Positions 1 to 9,829 of a DNA stretch of 64,000 bases are shown in pieces; the first letter of the stretch is position 1, and every line of letters begins with the position of its first letter. The notes under the pieces are model-generated. The model saw nothing but the letters and a program-made list of their open reading frames with translations, was not told where the DNA came from and did no database searches. A program made the translations under genes and the position numbers. The DNA is from Prevotellaceae bacterium. GTDB taxonomy: Bacteria; Bacteroidota; Bacteroidia; Bacteroidales; Muribaculaceae. The stretch spans positions 124,001 through 188,000 of the forward strand of contig JAETNS010000002.1 in the NCBI GenBank assembly GCA_021772015.1, read 5' to 3'.

Positions 1-1165
1 CGGCGATCTGCGGGAAGAAGATAGCCGGGCCGAAAGGGGTCACGGGGTTTTTCTCGGTGATTAGTTTGGCGCGCTGGGGATCGGCAACGTCGTAAAGTAT
101 CGCCAGTGACTCGCCGAGAGTCTCGGCGCGGGGATTCATTATCAGGTTGTCGCGGCCGTAGAGATACATTCCGTAATACCCCTTGTCGCTGAGCCACAAT
201 TGGTCGTTGATGGCTTCTGCCATTTTGGCGGATCTGTCGGCATAGATGCGCGCGTCACCTTCGAGGCCGAGAATGGAGGCCATCTCGGAGAGTGTCTTCC
301 AGGCCTGGGCGTGGACGATAGATGTGCCCAACGCCTCGCTCCGGTATATGTCGGCGGTCTGCATCCAACGGGGGTAGCTTTGCTCGCGCCAGTCGATGAA
401 GGAGGTCTCACCACGTACCAGGCCGGTCTCCCGGTCGTATATGGTCGCGTAGTCATCTTCGAGTGATTTCTTCACGATCGGGTAGATGCGGCGGAGCCAT
501 GTCTGGTCTCCGGTGGCCTTGTAAACCTCGAAGGCCGCTATCCCCCATATCTGGCGGTCGGAGCTGACAGGCCACGCGCCGCCGGAACCGGTGTCCTGAA
601 TGATCGTCCCGTTGGGGGAAATCTTGTGTTCGAGCGATATGCGCGACACTTCAGGCTGCAGCATTGCCATCGACAGGATGATCGAGTAGCTTACATCGCG
701 GGTCCATACTCCGGGCCATTCCTTGCCGGTGCGGAGGGTTGAGTCAGGCTCGATGGCATTGACCATCTCGTCGAGGCCCATGTTGAATATGGCGTTGTGG
801 AGGGTGTTGGATGATGTCAGGCGCGGATAAGCCGAGATGTCATTTTTCAGATGCCATTCCTTGTCGATCGGCATGGGATATCCCGGAGCCGAGGCGTAGT
901 CTGATATTATTGTCGTGTCGTCGGGGGCGTATGCTTTGAATGGTCCCTGGAAAATAGTGTCTGCCACCCAGCGGTATGCCGGAGTCTCAAGTATCAGGCC
1001 ATTCATGGTGAAGTCGGCCTGCTCCTCGACGGGGACGGCTTTCTCTTTTTTCTTGGCCGCAGTATGTGCGGGGCAAGAGATCACCAGGGCGGCAACCATG
1101 ACAAGCACGGAGAATGAAGACAGATGGAGAGGAAAGCGGGTAGGTGTTCCTGATTTGTGCAGCAT
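1..1165 (-). CDS. six-hairpin (MGH1-like) glycoside hydrolase, 3' end truncated by window edge
   Basis: Manual minus-strand reading from ATG at 1165 (MLHKSGTPTRFPLHLSSFSVLVMVAALVISCPAHTAAKKK...) stays open to position 1; contains EWPGVWTRDVSYSIILSMAMLQPE and GGAWPVSSDRQIWGIAAFEVYKATGD, typical of the six-hairpin glycosidase fold; N-terminal signal peptide. Confidence 0.72.
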   Translation of the reverse strand, partial: MLHKSGTPTRFPLHLSSFSVLVMVAALVISCPAHTAAKKKEKAVPVEEQADFTMNGLILETPAYRWVADTIFQGPFKAYAPDDTTIISDYASAPGYPMPIDKEWHLKNDISAYPRLTSSNTLHNAIFNMGLDEMVNAIEPDSTLRTGKEWPGVWTRDVSYSIILSMAMLQPEVSRISLEHKISPNGTIIQDTGSGGAWPVSSDRQIWGIAAFEVYKATGDQTWLRRIYPIVKKSLEDDYATIYDRETGLVRGETSFIDWREQSYPRWMQTADIYRSEALGTSIVHAQAWKTLSEMASILGLEGDARIYADRSAKMAEAINDQLWLSDKGYYGMYLYGRDNLIMNPRAETLGESLAILYDVADPQRAKLITEKNPVTPFGPAIFFPQIA

Positions 1166-1431
1166 ATGTGAGGTGTGGGGGGAATCAGCTCAAGTAAGTT
1201 AATAGAAATAACCGGCCATTCGCCTGGCCGTGCGTAAAATGTTTAGATTAAGGCTGAAACATGCTACCCACCGGAGAAGGTCGCGGTTTCAGCCTACAAA
1301 TATAACGCCTTTTTTACAAATTGTTTCAATTCTTCAGGATATTTTTTTGGAAGCTCCCCGTGATTTTTCGTAATTTTGCAGAAAGGCCGTCAGGCCACCT
1401 GTGTTTGTAAACGATAAAGACCATCATAAGT

Positions 1432-3087
1432 ATGAACATTTCTGCAAGACTGATTCTGGGGGGCGCGATAGCTGCCGCCGTTGCCACGGGGTCTCTGATG
1501 ACCGCCGAGGCGTGTACCAGCCTTGTCGCCGCCAAAGGGGCGACAACCGACGGGTCTGTCCTGGTGACTTACGCCGCCGACTCCCACAACCTTTACGGGG
1601 AGCTCTACCGCCAGCCGGCCGCCGACCATCCCAAGGGGACGATGCGCCCCGTGATAGAATGGGATACCAACAAGCGGCTGGGGGAGATCCCGGAGGTGGA
1701 ACACACCTATTCCACAGTGGGAAACATGAACGAGCATGGTCTTGTGATCGCCGAAAGCACCTGGGGTGGCCGCGAGGAGCTGGCCGGGACAGGACTGATC
1801 GACTACGGGTCGCTGATATACATAACATTGCAGCGGGCAAAGACCGCCCGCGAGGCGATAAAGGTGATGACCCGGCTTGTCAAGGACTACGGCTACGCGT
1901 CGGAGGGTGAATCCTTCTCGATAGCCGATCCCGACGAGGTGTGGATCATGGACCTTATCGGCAAAGGGAAAGCGGGAAAAGACGCAGTCTGGGTTGCCCG
2001 GCGAGTGCCCGACGGCTATATCTCGGGGCACGCCAACCATCCGCGGATCCATAAGTTCCCTCTCAAGGACAAGTCGGGGGAGACGATCTACAGCCCCGAC
2101 GTGGTCAAGTTCGCCCGTTCACAGGGATATTTCGACGGCAAGGATGAGGAGTTTGACTTCTCGAAGGCTTATGCCGTGACCGATTTCGGGGCATTGCGCG
2201 GTTGTGACGCGCGCGTCTGGAGCTACTTCAACAAGTTCTCAAAAGGCATGGATGAATATCTCCCCTGGATCGACCGCGCCGAGGGGGAACCGATGCCGTT
2301 GTGGGTCAAGCCTGACTCGCTGCTGACAGCCGACGACCTGAAATGGATGATGCGCGACCATTTCGAGGGCACGCCTTACGACATGACGACTGATGTGGGA
2401 GCCGGGCCGTTCAAGGTCCCCTACCGCTGGAGGCCGATGGAGTTTGAGGTGGATTCGGTCAAGTATGTCCATGAGCGCGCGATCGCGACCCAGCAGACCG
2501 GCTGGAGCTTCGTGGCGCAGCTGCGCAAGGATCTGCCCGATTACCTGCGTGGACTGCTCTGGTTCGGGACAGATGATGCCAACACCTGTGTGTATCTCCC
2601 GGTTTTCTGCTCTGTGACCGAGATCCCGCTACAGCTTGGCCACGGCGACACCAACACGTTTGACCGCAACTCCAACTTCTGGATGAATAGTCTGGTGGCC
2701 AATCAGGCTTATAACCGTTACAGTCAGATGATTCCCGATATCCGCAAGGTTCAGAAGGGGCTGGAAGACTCGATCGCGGTCGATGTCAACAAGGCGATAG
2801 TGGAGCTTCCGCAGTTTGCCCGCGAGGACGCGGTCGCGCTTACCAATGACCTGCTGGCCATCTGGGCTGGGAAGGCTACCGACTCCTACCGTGACCTGGC
2901 GACATTCCTGTTTGTGAAGTTCATGGACGGGAATATCAAGAAGCAGGCTCCTGACGGGTCTTTCCTGCGGACCGAGGAGGGGATTCCCGCCTATCCTGAT
3001 TTCGGGGGCTACGATGATCCCCGATATTTCGAGAATATAGCCAAGACCACGGGAGACCGGCTCAAGGTCAGGGAGATAAGATATTAA
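1432..3087 (+). CDS. C69 family dipeptidase (PepD-like)
   Basis: ORF 551 aa; signal peptide then CTSLVAAKGATTDGSVLVTYAADSHN, typical N-terminal Cys nucleophile of peptidase family C69. Confidence 0.9.
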   Translation: MNISARLILGGAIAAAVATGSLMTAEACTSLVAAKGATTDGSVLVTYAADSHNLYGELYRQPAADHPKGTMRPVIEWDTNKRLGEIPEVEHTYSTVGNMNEHGLVIAESTWGGREELAGTGLIDYGSLIYITLQRAKTAREAIKVMTRLVKDYGYASEGESFSIADPDEVWIMDLIGKGKAGKDAVWVARRVPDGYISGHANHPRIHKFPLKDKSGETIYSPDVVKFARSQGYFDGKDEEFDFSKAYAVTDFGALRGCDARVWSYFNKFSKGMDEYLPWIDRAEGEPMPLWVKPDSLLTADDLKWMMRDHFEGTPYDMTTDVGAGPFKVPYRWRPMEFEVDSVKYVHERAIATQQTGWSFVAQLRKDLPDYLRGLLWFGTDDANTCVYLPVFCSVTEIPLQLGHGDTNTFDRNSNFWMNSLVANQAYNRYSQMIPDIRKVQKGLEDSIAVDVNKAIVELPQFAREDAVALTNDLLAIWAGKATDSYRDLATFLFVKFMDGNIKKQAPDGSFLRTEEGIPAYPDFGGYDDPRYFENIAKTTGDRLKVREIRY

Positions 3088-3121
3088 AACAAGGTTTCTT
3101 CGGGCTTGCGCCCTCACACAA

Positions 3122-3159
3122 CGCCAAAGCCTTGGTGGTTTAAAGCCTTGGCTTTGGCG
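3122..3159 (+). terminator. hairpin downstream of C69 peptidase gene
   Basis: CGCCAAAGCC...GGCTTTGGCG inverted repeat. Confidence 0.45.
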
Positions 3160-3175
3160 GCTTGAAATTCATATT

Positions 3176-3206
3176 GGCGGCCTGATTTTCCGAGGCCGCC
3201 TCTTTT
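3176..3206 (+). terminator. rho-independent-like hairpin
   Basis: GGCGGCCT-GATTTTCCG-AGGCCGCC followed by TCTTTTAT. Confidence 0.5.
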
Positions 3207-3233
3207 ATGACAATTATGAAGCGATAAGGATTT

Positions 3234-3719
3234 ATGAGAAGCGATAAGGATTTGGAAGGGCTGTCATTGCTTGGCAGCAAGGCGACGGAGTATCTGACGG
3301 ATTACGCTCCGCAGGTGTTGGAGACATTCGACAACAAGCATCCCGAGAGGCGGTATCTGGTCAGCTTTGTCTGCCCGGAGTTCACCTCGCTGTGTCCGAA
3401 GACCGGGCAGCCTGATTTCGCCAAGATAATAATAAATTACATCCCCCGGCAGAGGATGGTCGAGAGCAAGAGTCTGAAACTTTACCTGTTCTCGTTTCGC
3501 AACCACGGGGATTTCCATGAGGATTGTGTTAACATAATCCTCAACGATCTCCGGGAGTTGATGGATCCCTGGTATATCGAGGTGTTGGGGATTTTCACTC
3601 CGAGGGGTGGGATCGCCATCCACCCGTTTGCCAACCATGCCGACCAGTCGTCGCCTGAAATGGTAGCTCTGGCGAAGAAAAGGCTGGCGGCTGCGTTTGA
3701 GCGGGCTACGGGGGAGTAG
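3234..3719 (+). CDS. queF: NADPH-dependent 7-cyano-7-deazaguanine reductase
   Basis: [29 protein letters not shown]...[21 protein letters not shown] signature of QueF. Confidence 0.95.
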   Translation: MRSDKDLEGLSLLGSKATEYLTDYAPQVLETFDNKHPERRYLVSFVCPEFTSLCPKTGQPDFAKIIINYIPRQRMVESKSLKLYLFSFRNHGDFHEDCVNIILNDLRELMDPWYIEVLGIFTPRGGIAIHPFANHADQSSPEMVALAKKRLAAAFERATGE

Positions 3720-3784
3720 ACAGCTTTCCTTCCCTTTCATTGTTTCCCTCGCTTCGCTCGTGGAACAGAACTGGGCGGGGCGGG

Positions 3785-5005
3785 TCAGGCGAGTTTGCGG
3801 GAGAGGAAGAACCGGCGGGTGAAAAAGAGGAGCAGGAGAGTACCGGCTGTCTGGGAAGCGGCTGTGAACCAGAAGGCGGCGGAATAGCCGAGGTATTGGC
3901 TGAGGATCCCTCCCAGGAGGATGCCGAGGCCCATGCCGACATCCCAGGAGGTGAGGATGGAGGAGTTGGCGGTGCCGCGTTGGTCATGGCGGGCGACTGA
4001 TATGAACATGTTGAGGAAAGCCGGATACATGCGGCCGTTGCCAAGGCCGATGAGAATTGCTGAGAGATAGAAGGCCCAGATGCCCGGAGCGAGTGCGAAC
4101 AGCGTGTAGCCGACAGTGCTGATTATCGCCCCCTCAAGGGCGTTTTCGGTCAGCTTCCCTTTTCGCAGGGCTTTAGCGCCGTAGAGGCGGGAGACGAAGA
4201 GGCCTGTGGAAAGCAGGGCGAAGAAGAGTCCTGTCCCGTCTACAATTCCCAATTGCTCCTTGCCGTAAAGGGCGACATAGTTGGCCATCACTCCCCAGCA
4301 AAGCCCGAAGAGAAGAATGTTGACAGCGAGCATCCACGCGCGGGTCAGGAAGAAATGGTCCATGCTGAGATGAGGTTTCCCCTCTACCGGCTTGCGGTAA
4401 GGTATGCGGATGGCTGTCGAGCACCAGAAGCCGAGCAGGGCAACAGCCAGCGATATCCAGAAAAGAAGCATGAAATTGCCGGTCGCGCCGTATACCCATA
4501 TTCCCGCCGAGGGGGCTATGGCCATCGCCAGGTTGTTGCTCAACCCATAAAAGCCGATCCCCTCGTTGCGCCGCGAGGAGGGGAGGACATCGACCGCCAC
4601 GGTCGAATTGGCCACAGTGGTCGCCCCGAAGGGCAATCCGTGTATCGTCCTCACAATGGCAAACATGAGCAGCGTTCCGGCCCCGACATAGCCGGTGAAG
4701 CAGATGAAGAAAAAGAAGAAACAGATCATCAAGACCTTCTTCCGATTGAAACTGTCGACGATGAATCCGCTGAACGGCCTGACGATCAGGGCCGCCACGA
4801 CGTAGCCCGACAAGACCAGTCCGATCATGTCCTTGTCGGCACCGAACTGCGCGTCGAGATATATCGGCAGCAGCGGGGTAAGAAGGTAAAATGAGAAGAA
4901 AAGCATGAAATTGCCCGCCATTGCTATGCAGTAGTCGCGGTTCCACAGCTTTTCGAGAGGCTTGTGGCCATTCTCCGGCTTGGGTGTCTCGAGAGGTTTT
5001 TCCAT
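3785..5005 (-). CDS. MFS transporter
   Basis: 406 aa, multiple hydrophobic helices; YVVAALIVRPFSGFIVDSFNRKKVL MFS motif. Confidence 0.88.
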   Translation of the reverse strand: MEKPLETPKPENGHKPLEKLWNRDYCIAMAGNFMLFFSFYLLTPLLPIYLDAQFGADKDMIGLVLSGYVVAALIVRPFSGFIVDSFNRKKVLMICFFFFFICFTGYVGAGTLLMFAIVRTIHGLPFGATTVANSTVAVDVLPSSRRNEGIGFYGLSNNLAMAIAPSAGIWVYGATGNFMLLFWISLAVALLGFWCSTAIRIPYRKPVEGKPHLSMDHFFLTRAWMLAVNILLFGLCWGVMANYVALYGKEQLGIVDGTGLFFALLSTGLFVSRLYGAKALRKGKLTENALEGAIISTVGYTLFALAPGIWAFYLSAILIGLGNGRMYPAFLNMFISVARHDQRGTANSSILTSWDVGMGLGILLGGILSQYLGYSAAFWFTAASQTAGTLLLLFFTRRFFLSRKLA

Positions 5006-5137
5006 ATGAATGGTAAAAATAAGCCTGCAAAGTTAGTGAAAACCCCTTGGGAATGAGCCTTATTAACTTTTATTTGCATTGCGAGGTAATAATCACCGCC
5101 GTTCGGCGTTAAGGATATAGACACAATTGGATCTCAC

Positions 5138-6511
5138 ATGAATATCAGCATATTTGGACTTGGATATGTCGGCTGCGTGGGGGCTGCCTGTTTCGCCTCT
5201 ATGGGACACAAGGTCACCGGCGTTGACGTATCCCCCACCAAAGTAGGCCTCATAAACTCCGGCCGCCCGACGATTATAGAGCGCGACATAGAGGAGCTAT
5301 GCCGCAAGGGGCATGAGGCCGGATTGCTTTCCGCTACCTCCGATGTCATGGAAGCGGTCTGCTCCACCGACATATCCTTCATCGCAGTCGGCACTCCCGG
5401 CTCGGGACACGGTCATCTCGATCTCTCATATATATATGGAGTGGCACGCGAGATCGGAGAGGCCCTCGCCGGCAAGGAAGGCTTCCATGTAATCGCCATC
5501 CGCAGCACCGTCATGCCCGGCACGAACAAGAAGGTCTCCGCCATAATCGCCGAGGCTTCGGGAAAGATACCCGGCGAGGATTTCGCCGTGGTCTCCAATC
5601 CCGAATTCCTGCGCGAAGGGACCTCCGTCCATGATTTCATGAATCCCCCCTTGACATTGGTCGGCACCGACTCTCCCCGCGCCGCCGCCATGATGGAGGA
5701 GCTTTACCGGGATCTTCCCGCAGAGTATGTCTCGACCGACATACCTGTCGCCGAGATAATGAAGTATGTCAACAATACTTTCCACGCCCTGAAGATCGTC
5801 TTCGGCAACGAGGTCGGGGCGATATGCAAGTCTCTCGGCATCGATTCCCACAAGGTCATGGATATCTTCTGCCGTGACCGGCAGCTCAACATATCCCCAT
5901 ACTACTTCAAGCCCGGCTTCGCCTACGGCGGCTCATGCCTTCCGAAGGACACCAACGCTCTGCGCGCCCTGGCCGCAGACAACTATGTGGATGTCCCGGT
6001 GATCAACCATATCGAGAAAAGCAACCATGCCCACCGCAACCGCGCCCTGGAGCTGATAATGGCCCAGGGGAAGAGGAAGATCGGCATACTTGGTCTTAGC
6101 TTCAAGGCGGGAACCGACGACTTGCGTTGCAGTCCCATAGTCGAGGTCATCGAGTCGCTGTTGGGAAAAGGTTTCGAGATCTCGATTTATGACAGGAATG
6201 TGGAGGTAAGCCGCCTGACAGGCACCAACCGCGAGTTCATAATGAGCAAGATACCCCACCTGCAGCATTTTGTCACCGACGATCTTGACGCGGTGGCCTC
6301 CGGGGCGGATGTGCTTGTCGTGACCAACCGGGAGAAGGAGTTTGCCGATATCCCCGCCCGTTATCCCGGCAAGACGATCATAGATCTGGTCAGGATGTGG
6401 GACACCCTTGATTACGACGGTCATTACGACGGTCTGGCCTGGGCTCCCATAAATTCCAATCCGGTACAGGAGAAGGAAATCGAGAAGGATTTCCGCAAAT
6501 GCCTGTTCTGA
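5138..6511 (+). CDS. nucleotide-sugar dehydrogenase (UDP-glucose / GDP-mannose 6-dehydrogenase family)
   Basis: N-terminal Rossmann MNISIFGLGYVGCVGAACFASMGHKVTGVDV; catalytic FKPGFAYGGSCLPKDTNAL. Confidence 0.93.
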   Translation: MNISIFGLGYVGCVGAACFASMGHKVTGVDVSPTKVGLINSGRPTIIERDIEELCRKGHEAGLLSATSDVMEAVCSTDISFIAVGTPGSGHGHLDLSYIYGVAREIGEALAGKEGFHVIAIRSTVMPGTNKKVSAIIAEASGKIPGEDFAVVSNPEFLREGTSVHDFMNPPLTLVGTDSPRAAAMMEELYRDLPAEYVSTDIPVAEIMKYVNNTFHALKIVFGNEVGAICKSLGIDSHKVMDIFCRDRQLNISPYYFKPGFAYGGSCLPKDTNALRALAADNYVDVPVINHIEKSNHAHRNRALELIMAQGKRKIGILGLSFKAGTDDLRCSPIVEVIESLLGKGFEISIYDRNVEVSRLTGTNREFIMSKIPHLQHFVTDDLDAVASGADVLVVTNREKEFADIPARYPGKTIIDLVRMWDTLDYDGHYDGLAWAPINSNPVQEKEIEKDFRKCLF

Positions 6512-6536
6512 TTTGTTGAGACCGGCGGAAAGTCTG

Positions 6537-8462
6537 ATGGGAAAGTTGTCATGGTATCTCAACCGCCTCAAGGCGATGTCGCCTCGTGAGGTGGTCTGGC
6601 GCGTAGAGCAGAAGCGTCTGCAGCGACGCGAGATGAGGGAGTTCAAGGAAAAGAAATCGGTCCTTGAGCCGCTTTATCCCGGGGTCGGGATGCCGCTTGC
6701 TAAAGCGGCCGGGAACCCCTCGCTTCGCTCGGGAACCGGACTCGCCTCTTGGATTTCAGGGGCAACAGCCGAGTCCGCAGGAACAGCCGAGACCACAAAA
6801 GGAGAAAGCCTCAGGAGGGCTTTGAAAGGCGTAAAGGAGGCAGATCCGGGTGCTGACGAGGCGATACGGCTTCTCGGAGCATTCGACTATAAGGATTACG
6901 CCACCGACTGGCACGCGGGGTTCACTACTCCCGCGCGCTGGCCACTTGTGCCAAGCTACAGGCTCTGTTACAAGCAGCGCGACGATATCGGCGACGCGAG
7001 GATCAACTGGGAGCTGAACCGCCACCGCCAGTTTGTCAGGCTCGCCGTGGCGGGCAATATTACCCGTCTGGAGGCACTGGTTGATGACTGGGCGCGCCTT
7101 AATCCATTCCTCTGGGGAATATCCTGGACTTCGCCGATGGAGATCGCCCTGCGGTCGATCTCCTGGATGACTGCGGCGCGGGTCATCATGGCTGATGATC
7201 CTTGGATGAAAGAGAATGAGCCGTCGCCGAATGACCGCCTTGTCGGCAAGCTGCTGACAGGCGCGGCCAACATGACAGAATATCTGACGCGCCATATGAG
7301 CGGCTTCTCATCGGCCAACAACCACCTCATAGTCGAGGCGGCGGCTGTCGCTCTGGCGGGATTCCTGTTTGACAACAGCCAATGGACAGAATCGGCTCTG
7401 GAGATCCTTGACAGGGAGCTGGAGCGTCAGGTAAGCCCTGACGGCGCGGATCTCGAAAGCTCGCTGCATTATCACGGGTTTGTCCTGGAAGCTTATCTTC
7501 TGGTATGGCGCGAAATGAAATCGCATGGAAGGGATGTCAGTGACCTGTGGCGCGACCGGCTTGGCAAGATGGCATTGTTTGTCGGCAGCAGCCGTGTGGA
7601 TAAAAGGCAGTGGTGTGTGTTCGGCGACGACGACGAGGCCCGCATAATGGATGCCGGATTCGGTGACAGCGATTATTATGAATATCTCCTTGACCTGTAT
7701 GGGGAGGTTTCCGGTGTTGACATAAAGGATCATAGGTTTTCCGGGCCGGGTCATCGCGTATTCCCGTCAGGAGGCTACAGTTTCATGCGCCGGGGAGGGA
7801 TGTTTGTCGGCATAGACCATGCGCCGCTGGGATTCGGCTCCATCGCCGCCCACGGCCACAATGACATATTGAGCTTCCAGCTATTTTCTCATGGAAAGCC
7901 TGTTCTGGTTGATTCGGGGACATACCTCTACCACACCGACCTGGTGCGCCGCAATCTTTTACGGTCGACACGCATGCACAACACTGTGCTGATCAACGGT
8001 ATGGAGCAGTCGCAGATGCTTGGCCCGTTTCTTTGGGGCAAAAAGGCTGAAAGCCGCCTTATAGAGAGCGGGAATTACAGGGTGGCAGCGTCTGTAAAAG
8101 GGCTTTCGGGTGTTACCCATACCCGGAGCTGGGAAATAAACTCGGAGAGTGTGGTCCGTCACGATCATCCGACATTGCCAAGCGCATATCTTTTTCAGTT
8201 TGACACTCTTACGGTCACGGACAGTTTTGACAGAGATTGTGAATGGGAAGCAAGTTTCATATTGGCTCCCGGATTGAATGTCAATGTAATAAATGAGGTT
8301 ACGGCTGAAATAGGGGGAAAGCTATCTCTGACGACCTCCAGCGGTCGTATCTCAGTTGATTCTGTTGAAATAGCTCCCGCCTATGGCAAACTCGCGCCTA
8401 CCGTCGCCATAAGGATTGTTGGCAATTCTCGCGAAAATGTCGTAACTTTGCAGTCATTGTGA
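6537..8462 (+). CDS. heparinase II/III family protein (alginate-lyase-like)
   Basis: GFSSANNHLIVEAAAVALAG, HAPLGFGSIAAHGHNDILSFQLFSHGKPVLVDSGTYLYH. ORF track starts at 6513 (TTG); ATG at 6537 (MGKLSWYLNRLKAMSPREVVWR) preferred. Confidence 0.88.
   Translation: MGKLSWYLNRLKAMSPREVVWRVEQKRLQRREMREFKEKKSVLEPLYPGVGMPLAKAAGNPSLRSGTGLASWISGATAESAGTAETTKGESLRRALKGVKEADPGADEAIRLLGAFDYKDYATDWHAGFTTPARWPLVPSYRLCYKQRDDIGDARINWELNRHRQFVRLAVAGNITRLEALVDDWARLNPFLWGISWTSPMEIALRSISWMTAARVIMADDPWMKENEPSPNDRLVGKLLTGAANMTEYLTRHMSGFSSANNHLIVEAAAVALAGFLFDNSQWTESALEILDRELERQVSPDGADLESSLHYHGFVLEAYLLVWREMKSHGRDVSDLWRDRLGKMALFVGSSRVDKRQWCVFGDDDEARIMDAGFGDSDYYEYLLDLYGEVSGVDIKDHRFSGPGHRVFPSGGYSFMRRGGMFVGIDHAPLGFGSIAAHGHNDILSFQLFSHGKPVLVDSGTYLYHTDLVRRNLLRSTRMHNTVLINGMEQSQMLGPFLWGKKAESRLIESGNYRVAASVKGLSGVTHTRSWEINSESVVRHDHPTLPSAYLFQFDTLTVTDSFDRDCEWEASFILAPGLNVNVINEVTAEIGGKLSLTTSSGRISVDSVEIAPAYGKLAPTVAIRIVGNSRENVVTLQSL
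8447..8454 (+). promoter_or_regulatory. Bacteroidetes-type -7 box (TAACTTTG) for the GT4 gene, inside the 3' end of the heparinase gene
   Basis: gtcgTAACTTTGcag matches TAnnTTTG. Confidence 0.45.
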
Positions 8463-8506
8463 TTTTTCCGGCTTCCACATGCCGCGATTTCACAGGTGAC
8501 TGCCTT

Positions 8507-9703
8507 ATGGATCGAAAAATTCTCATCATAGTCGAAAACCTCCCCGTACCGTTCGACACGCGCGTATGGCAGGAGGCCACAACCCTTGTCCGCGAGGGGT
8601 ACACCGTCTCCGTTATCTGCCCCAAAGGGAAGGGCTACAACCAAGAGTATGAATTGCTCGAAGGGGTACATATCTATCGTCACGATCTCCCCAAAGAGGG
8701 GAACGGCCCGATAGGATATGCCCGGGAGTATTTCTCCGCCTTGTGGCATGAATACCGACTCGCCCGGAAGATATACAGGGAGAGGGGGTTCCATGTCATC
8801 CACGGCTGCAATCCGCCTGATAATATCTATATGGTGGCGGCCCGTTTCAAGGGTAAAGGGGTCGACTATGTGTTTGACCATCATGACATCTGCCCGGAAC
8901 TTTATGAGGCGAAGTTCGGGAAGACCACCGGCCCGCTGTACAAGAGTCAGCTCTGGCTTGAACGCAACACCTACCGTCATTGCGACTTCGCGTTCGTGAC
9001 CAACGAGAGTTACCGCAAGATCGCCATCGAGCGTGGCGGGATGTCGCCCGACAGGGTACATGTCTTGCGCAGCGGTCCAAGGCTCGAACGCCTTAAGATC
9101 CAGCCGGCCAAGCCGGAGATCAAACGTGGTAAAAAACACATGGTCGGTTATCTTGGGGTCATAGGCCAGCAGGAAGGGATCGAATACCTCCTTGAGGCAG
9201 CCCGTTACCTTCGCGACGAAAAAGGGCGCGACGACATATTCTGGGGAATCGTCGGTGGAGGACCTCACCTCGAAGCCCTGCGCAGACAAAGTCAGGAAAT
9301 GGGTCTGGGTGACATCGTCGAGTTCACCGGCCGTGTTTCCGACGAGGTGATGCTCGATTACCTCAACACCGCCGATGTATGCGTCAACCCCGACGAATAC
9401 AACGCCATGAACGACAAGTCGACCATGAACAAGGTGCTGGAATACATGGCCCTGGGCAAGCCGATCGTGCAGTTCGACCTGACGGAAGGAAAATATTCGG
9501 CCCGCGACGCGTCGCTTTACGCCGAGCGCAACAATGCCCGAGACCTCGCCGAAAAGATCGCCGAGCTGCTTGATGATCCTGCCCGTCGCGAGACGATGGG
9601 GGCTTTCGGACGCGAACGTATACTTAATGAATTAAGCTGGGACCACACTTCCCGCTCCCTCATAGAGGCATACGATGAGTATTTCCGCCGTCGCGGACTG
9701 TGA
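8507..9703 (+). CDS. glycosyltransferase family 4 protein
   Basis: MDRKILIIVENLPVPFDTRVWQEATTLV; GVIGQQEGIEYLLEAARYL; EYMALGKPIVQFDL GT4 motifs. Confidence 0.9.
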   Translation: MDRKILIIVENLPVPFDTRVWQEATTLVREGYTVSVICPKGKGYNQEYELLEGVHIYRHDLPKEGNGPIGYAREYFSALWHEYRLARKIYRERGFHVIHGCNPPDNIYMVAARFKGKGVDYVFDHHDICPELYEAKFGKTTGPLYKSQLWLERNTYRHCDFAFVTNESYRKIAIERGGMSPDRVHVLRSGPRLERLKIQPAKPEIKRGKKHMVGYLGVIGQQEGIEYLLEAARYLRDEKGRDDIFWGIVGGGPHLEALRRQSQEMGLGDIVEFTGRVSDEVMLDYLNTADVCVNPDEYNAMNDKSTMNKVLEYMALGKPIVQFDLTEGKYSARDASLYAERNNARDLAEKIAELLDDPARRETMGAFGRERILNELSWDHTSRSLIEAYDEYFRRRGL

Positions 9704-9724
9704 TACCGGATGATAAAGACACTT

Positions 9725-9765
9725 GAAACCCCGTCGGCGATAATCATGGCCGGCGGGGTTTCATA
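9725..9765 (+). terminator. terminator after GT4 gene
   Basis: GAAACCCCGTCGGC...GCCGGCGGGGTTTC followed by ATATTTTT. Confidence 0.7.
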
Positions 9766-9829
9766 TTTTTAGAGATTGTCTAAATTTCTTCCAAGAGATT
9801 TTCAGACAATCTCTTAATGATCAAAAGAA

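Noticed and set aside
1390-2052. Minus-strand 220-aa ORF inside the C69 dipeptidase gene
   Set aside because: No family signal; overlaps a well-supported CDS.
3160-3233. preQ1 riboswitch upstream of queF
   Set aside because: No preQ1-type H-type pseudoknot sequence recognised; only terminator-like hairpins from the upstream gene and the small duplication.
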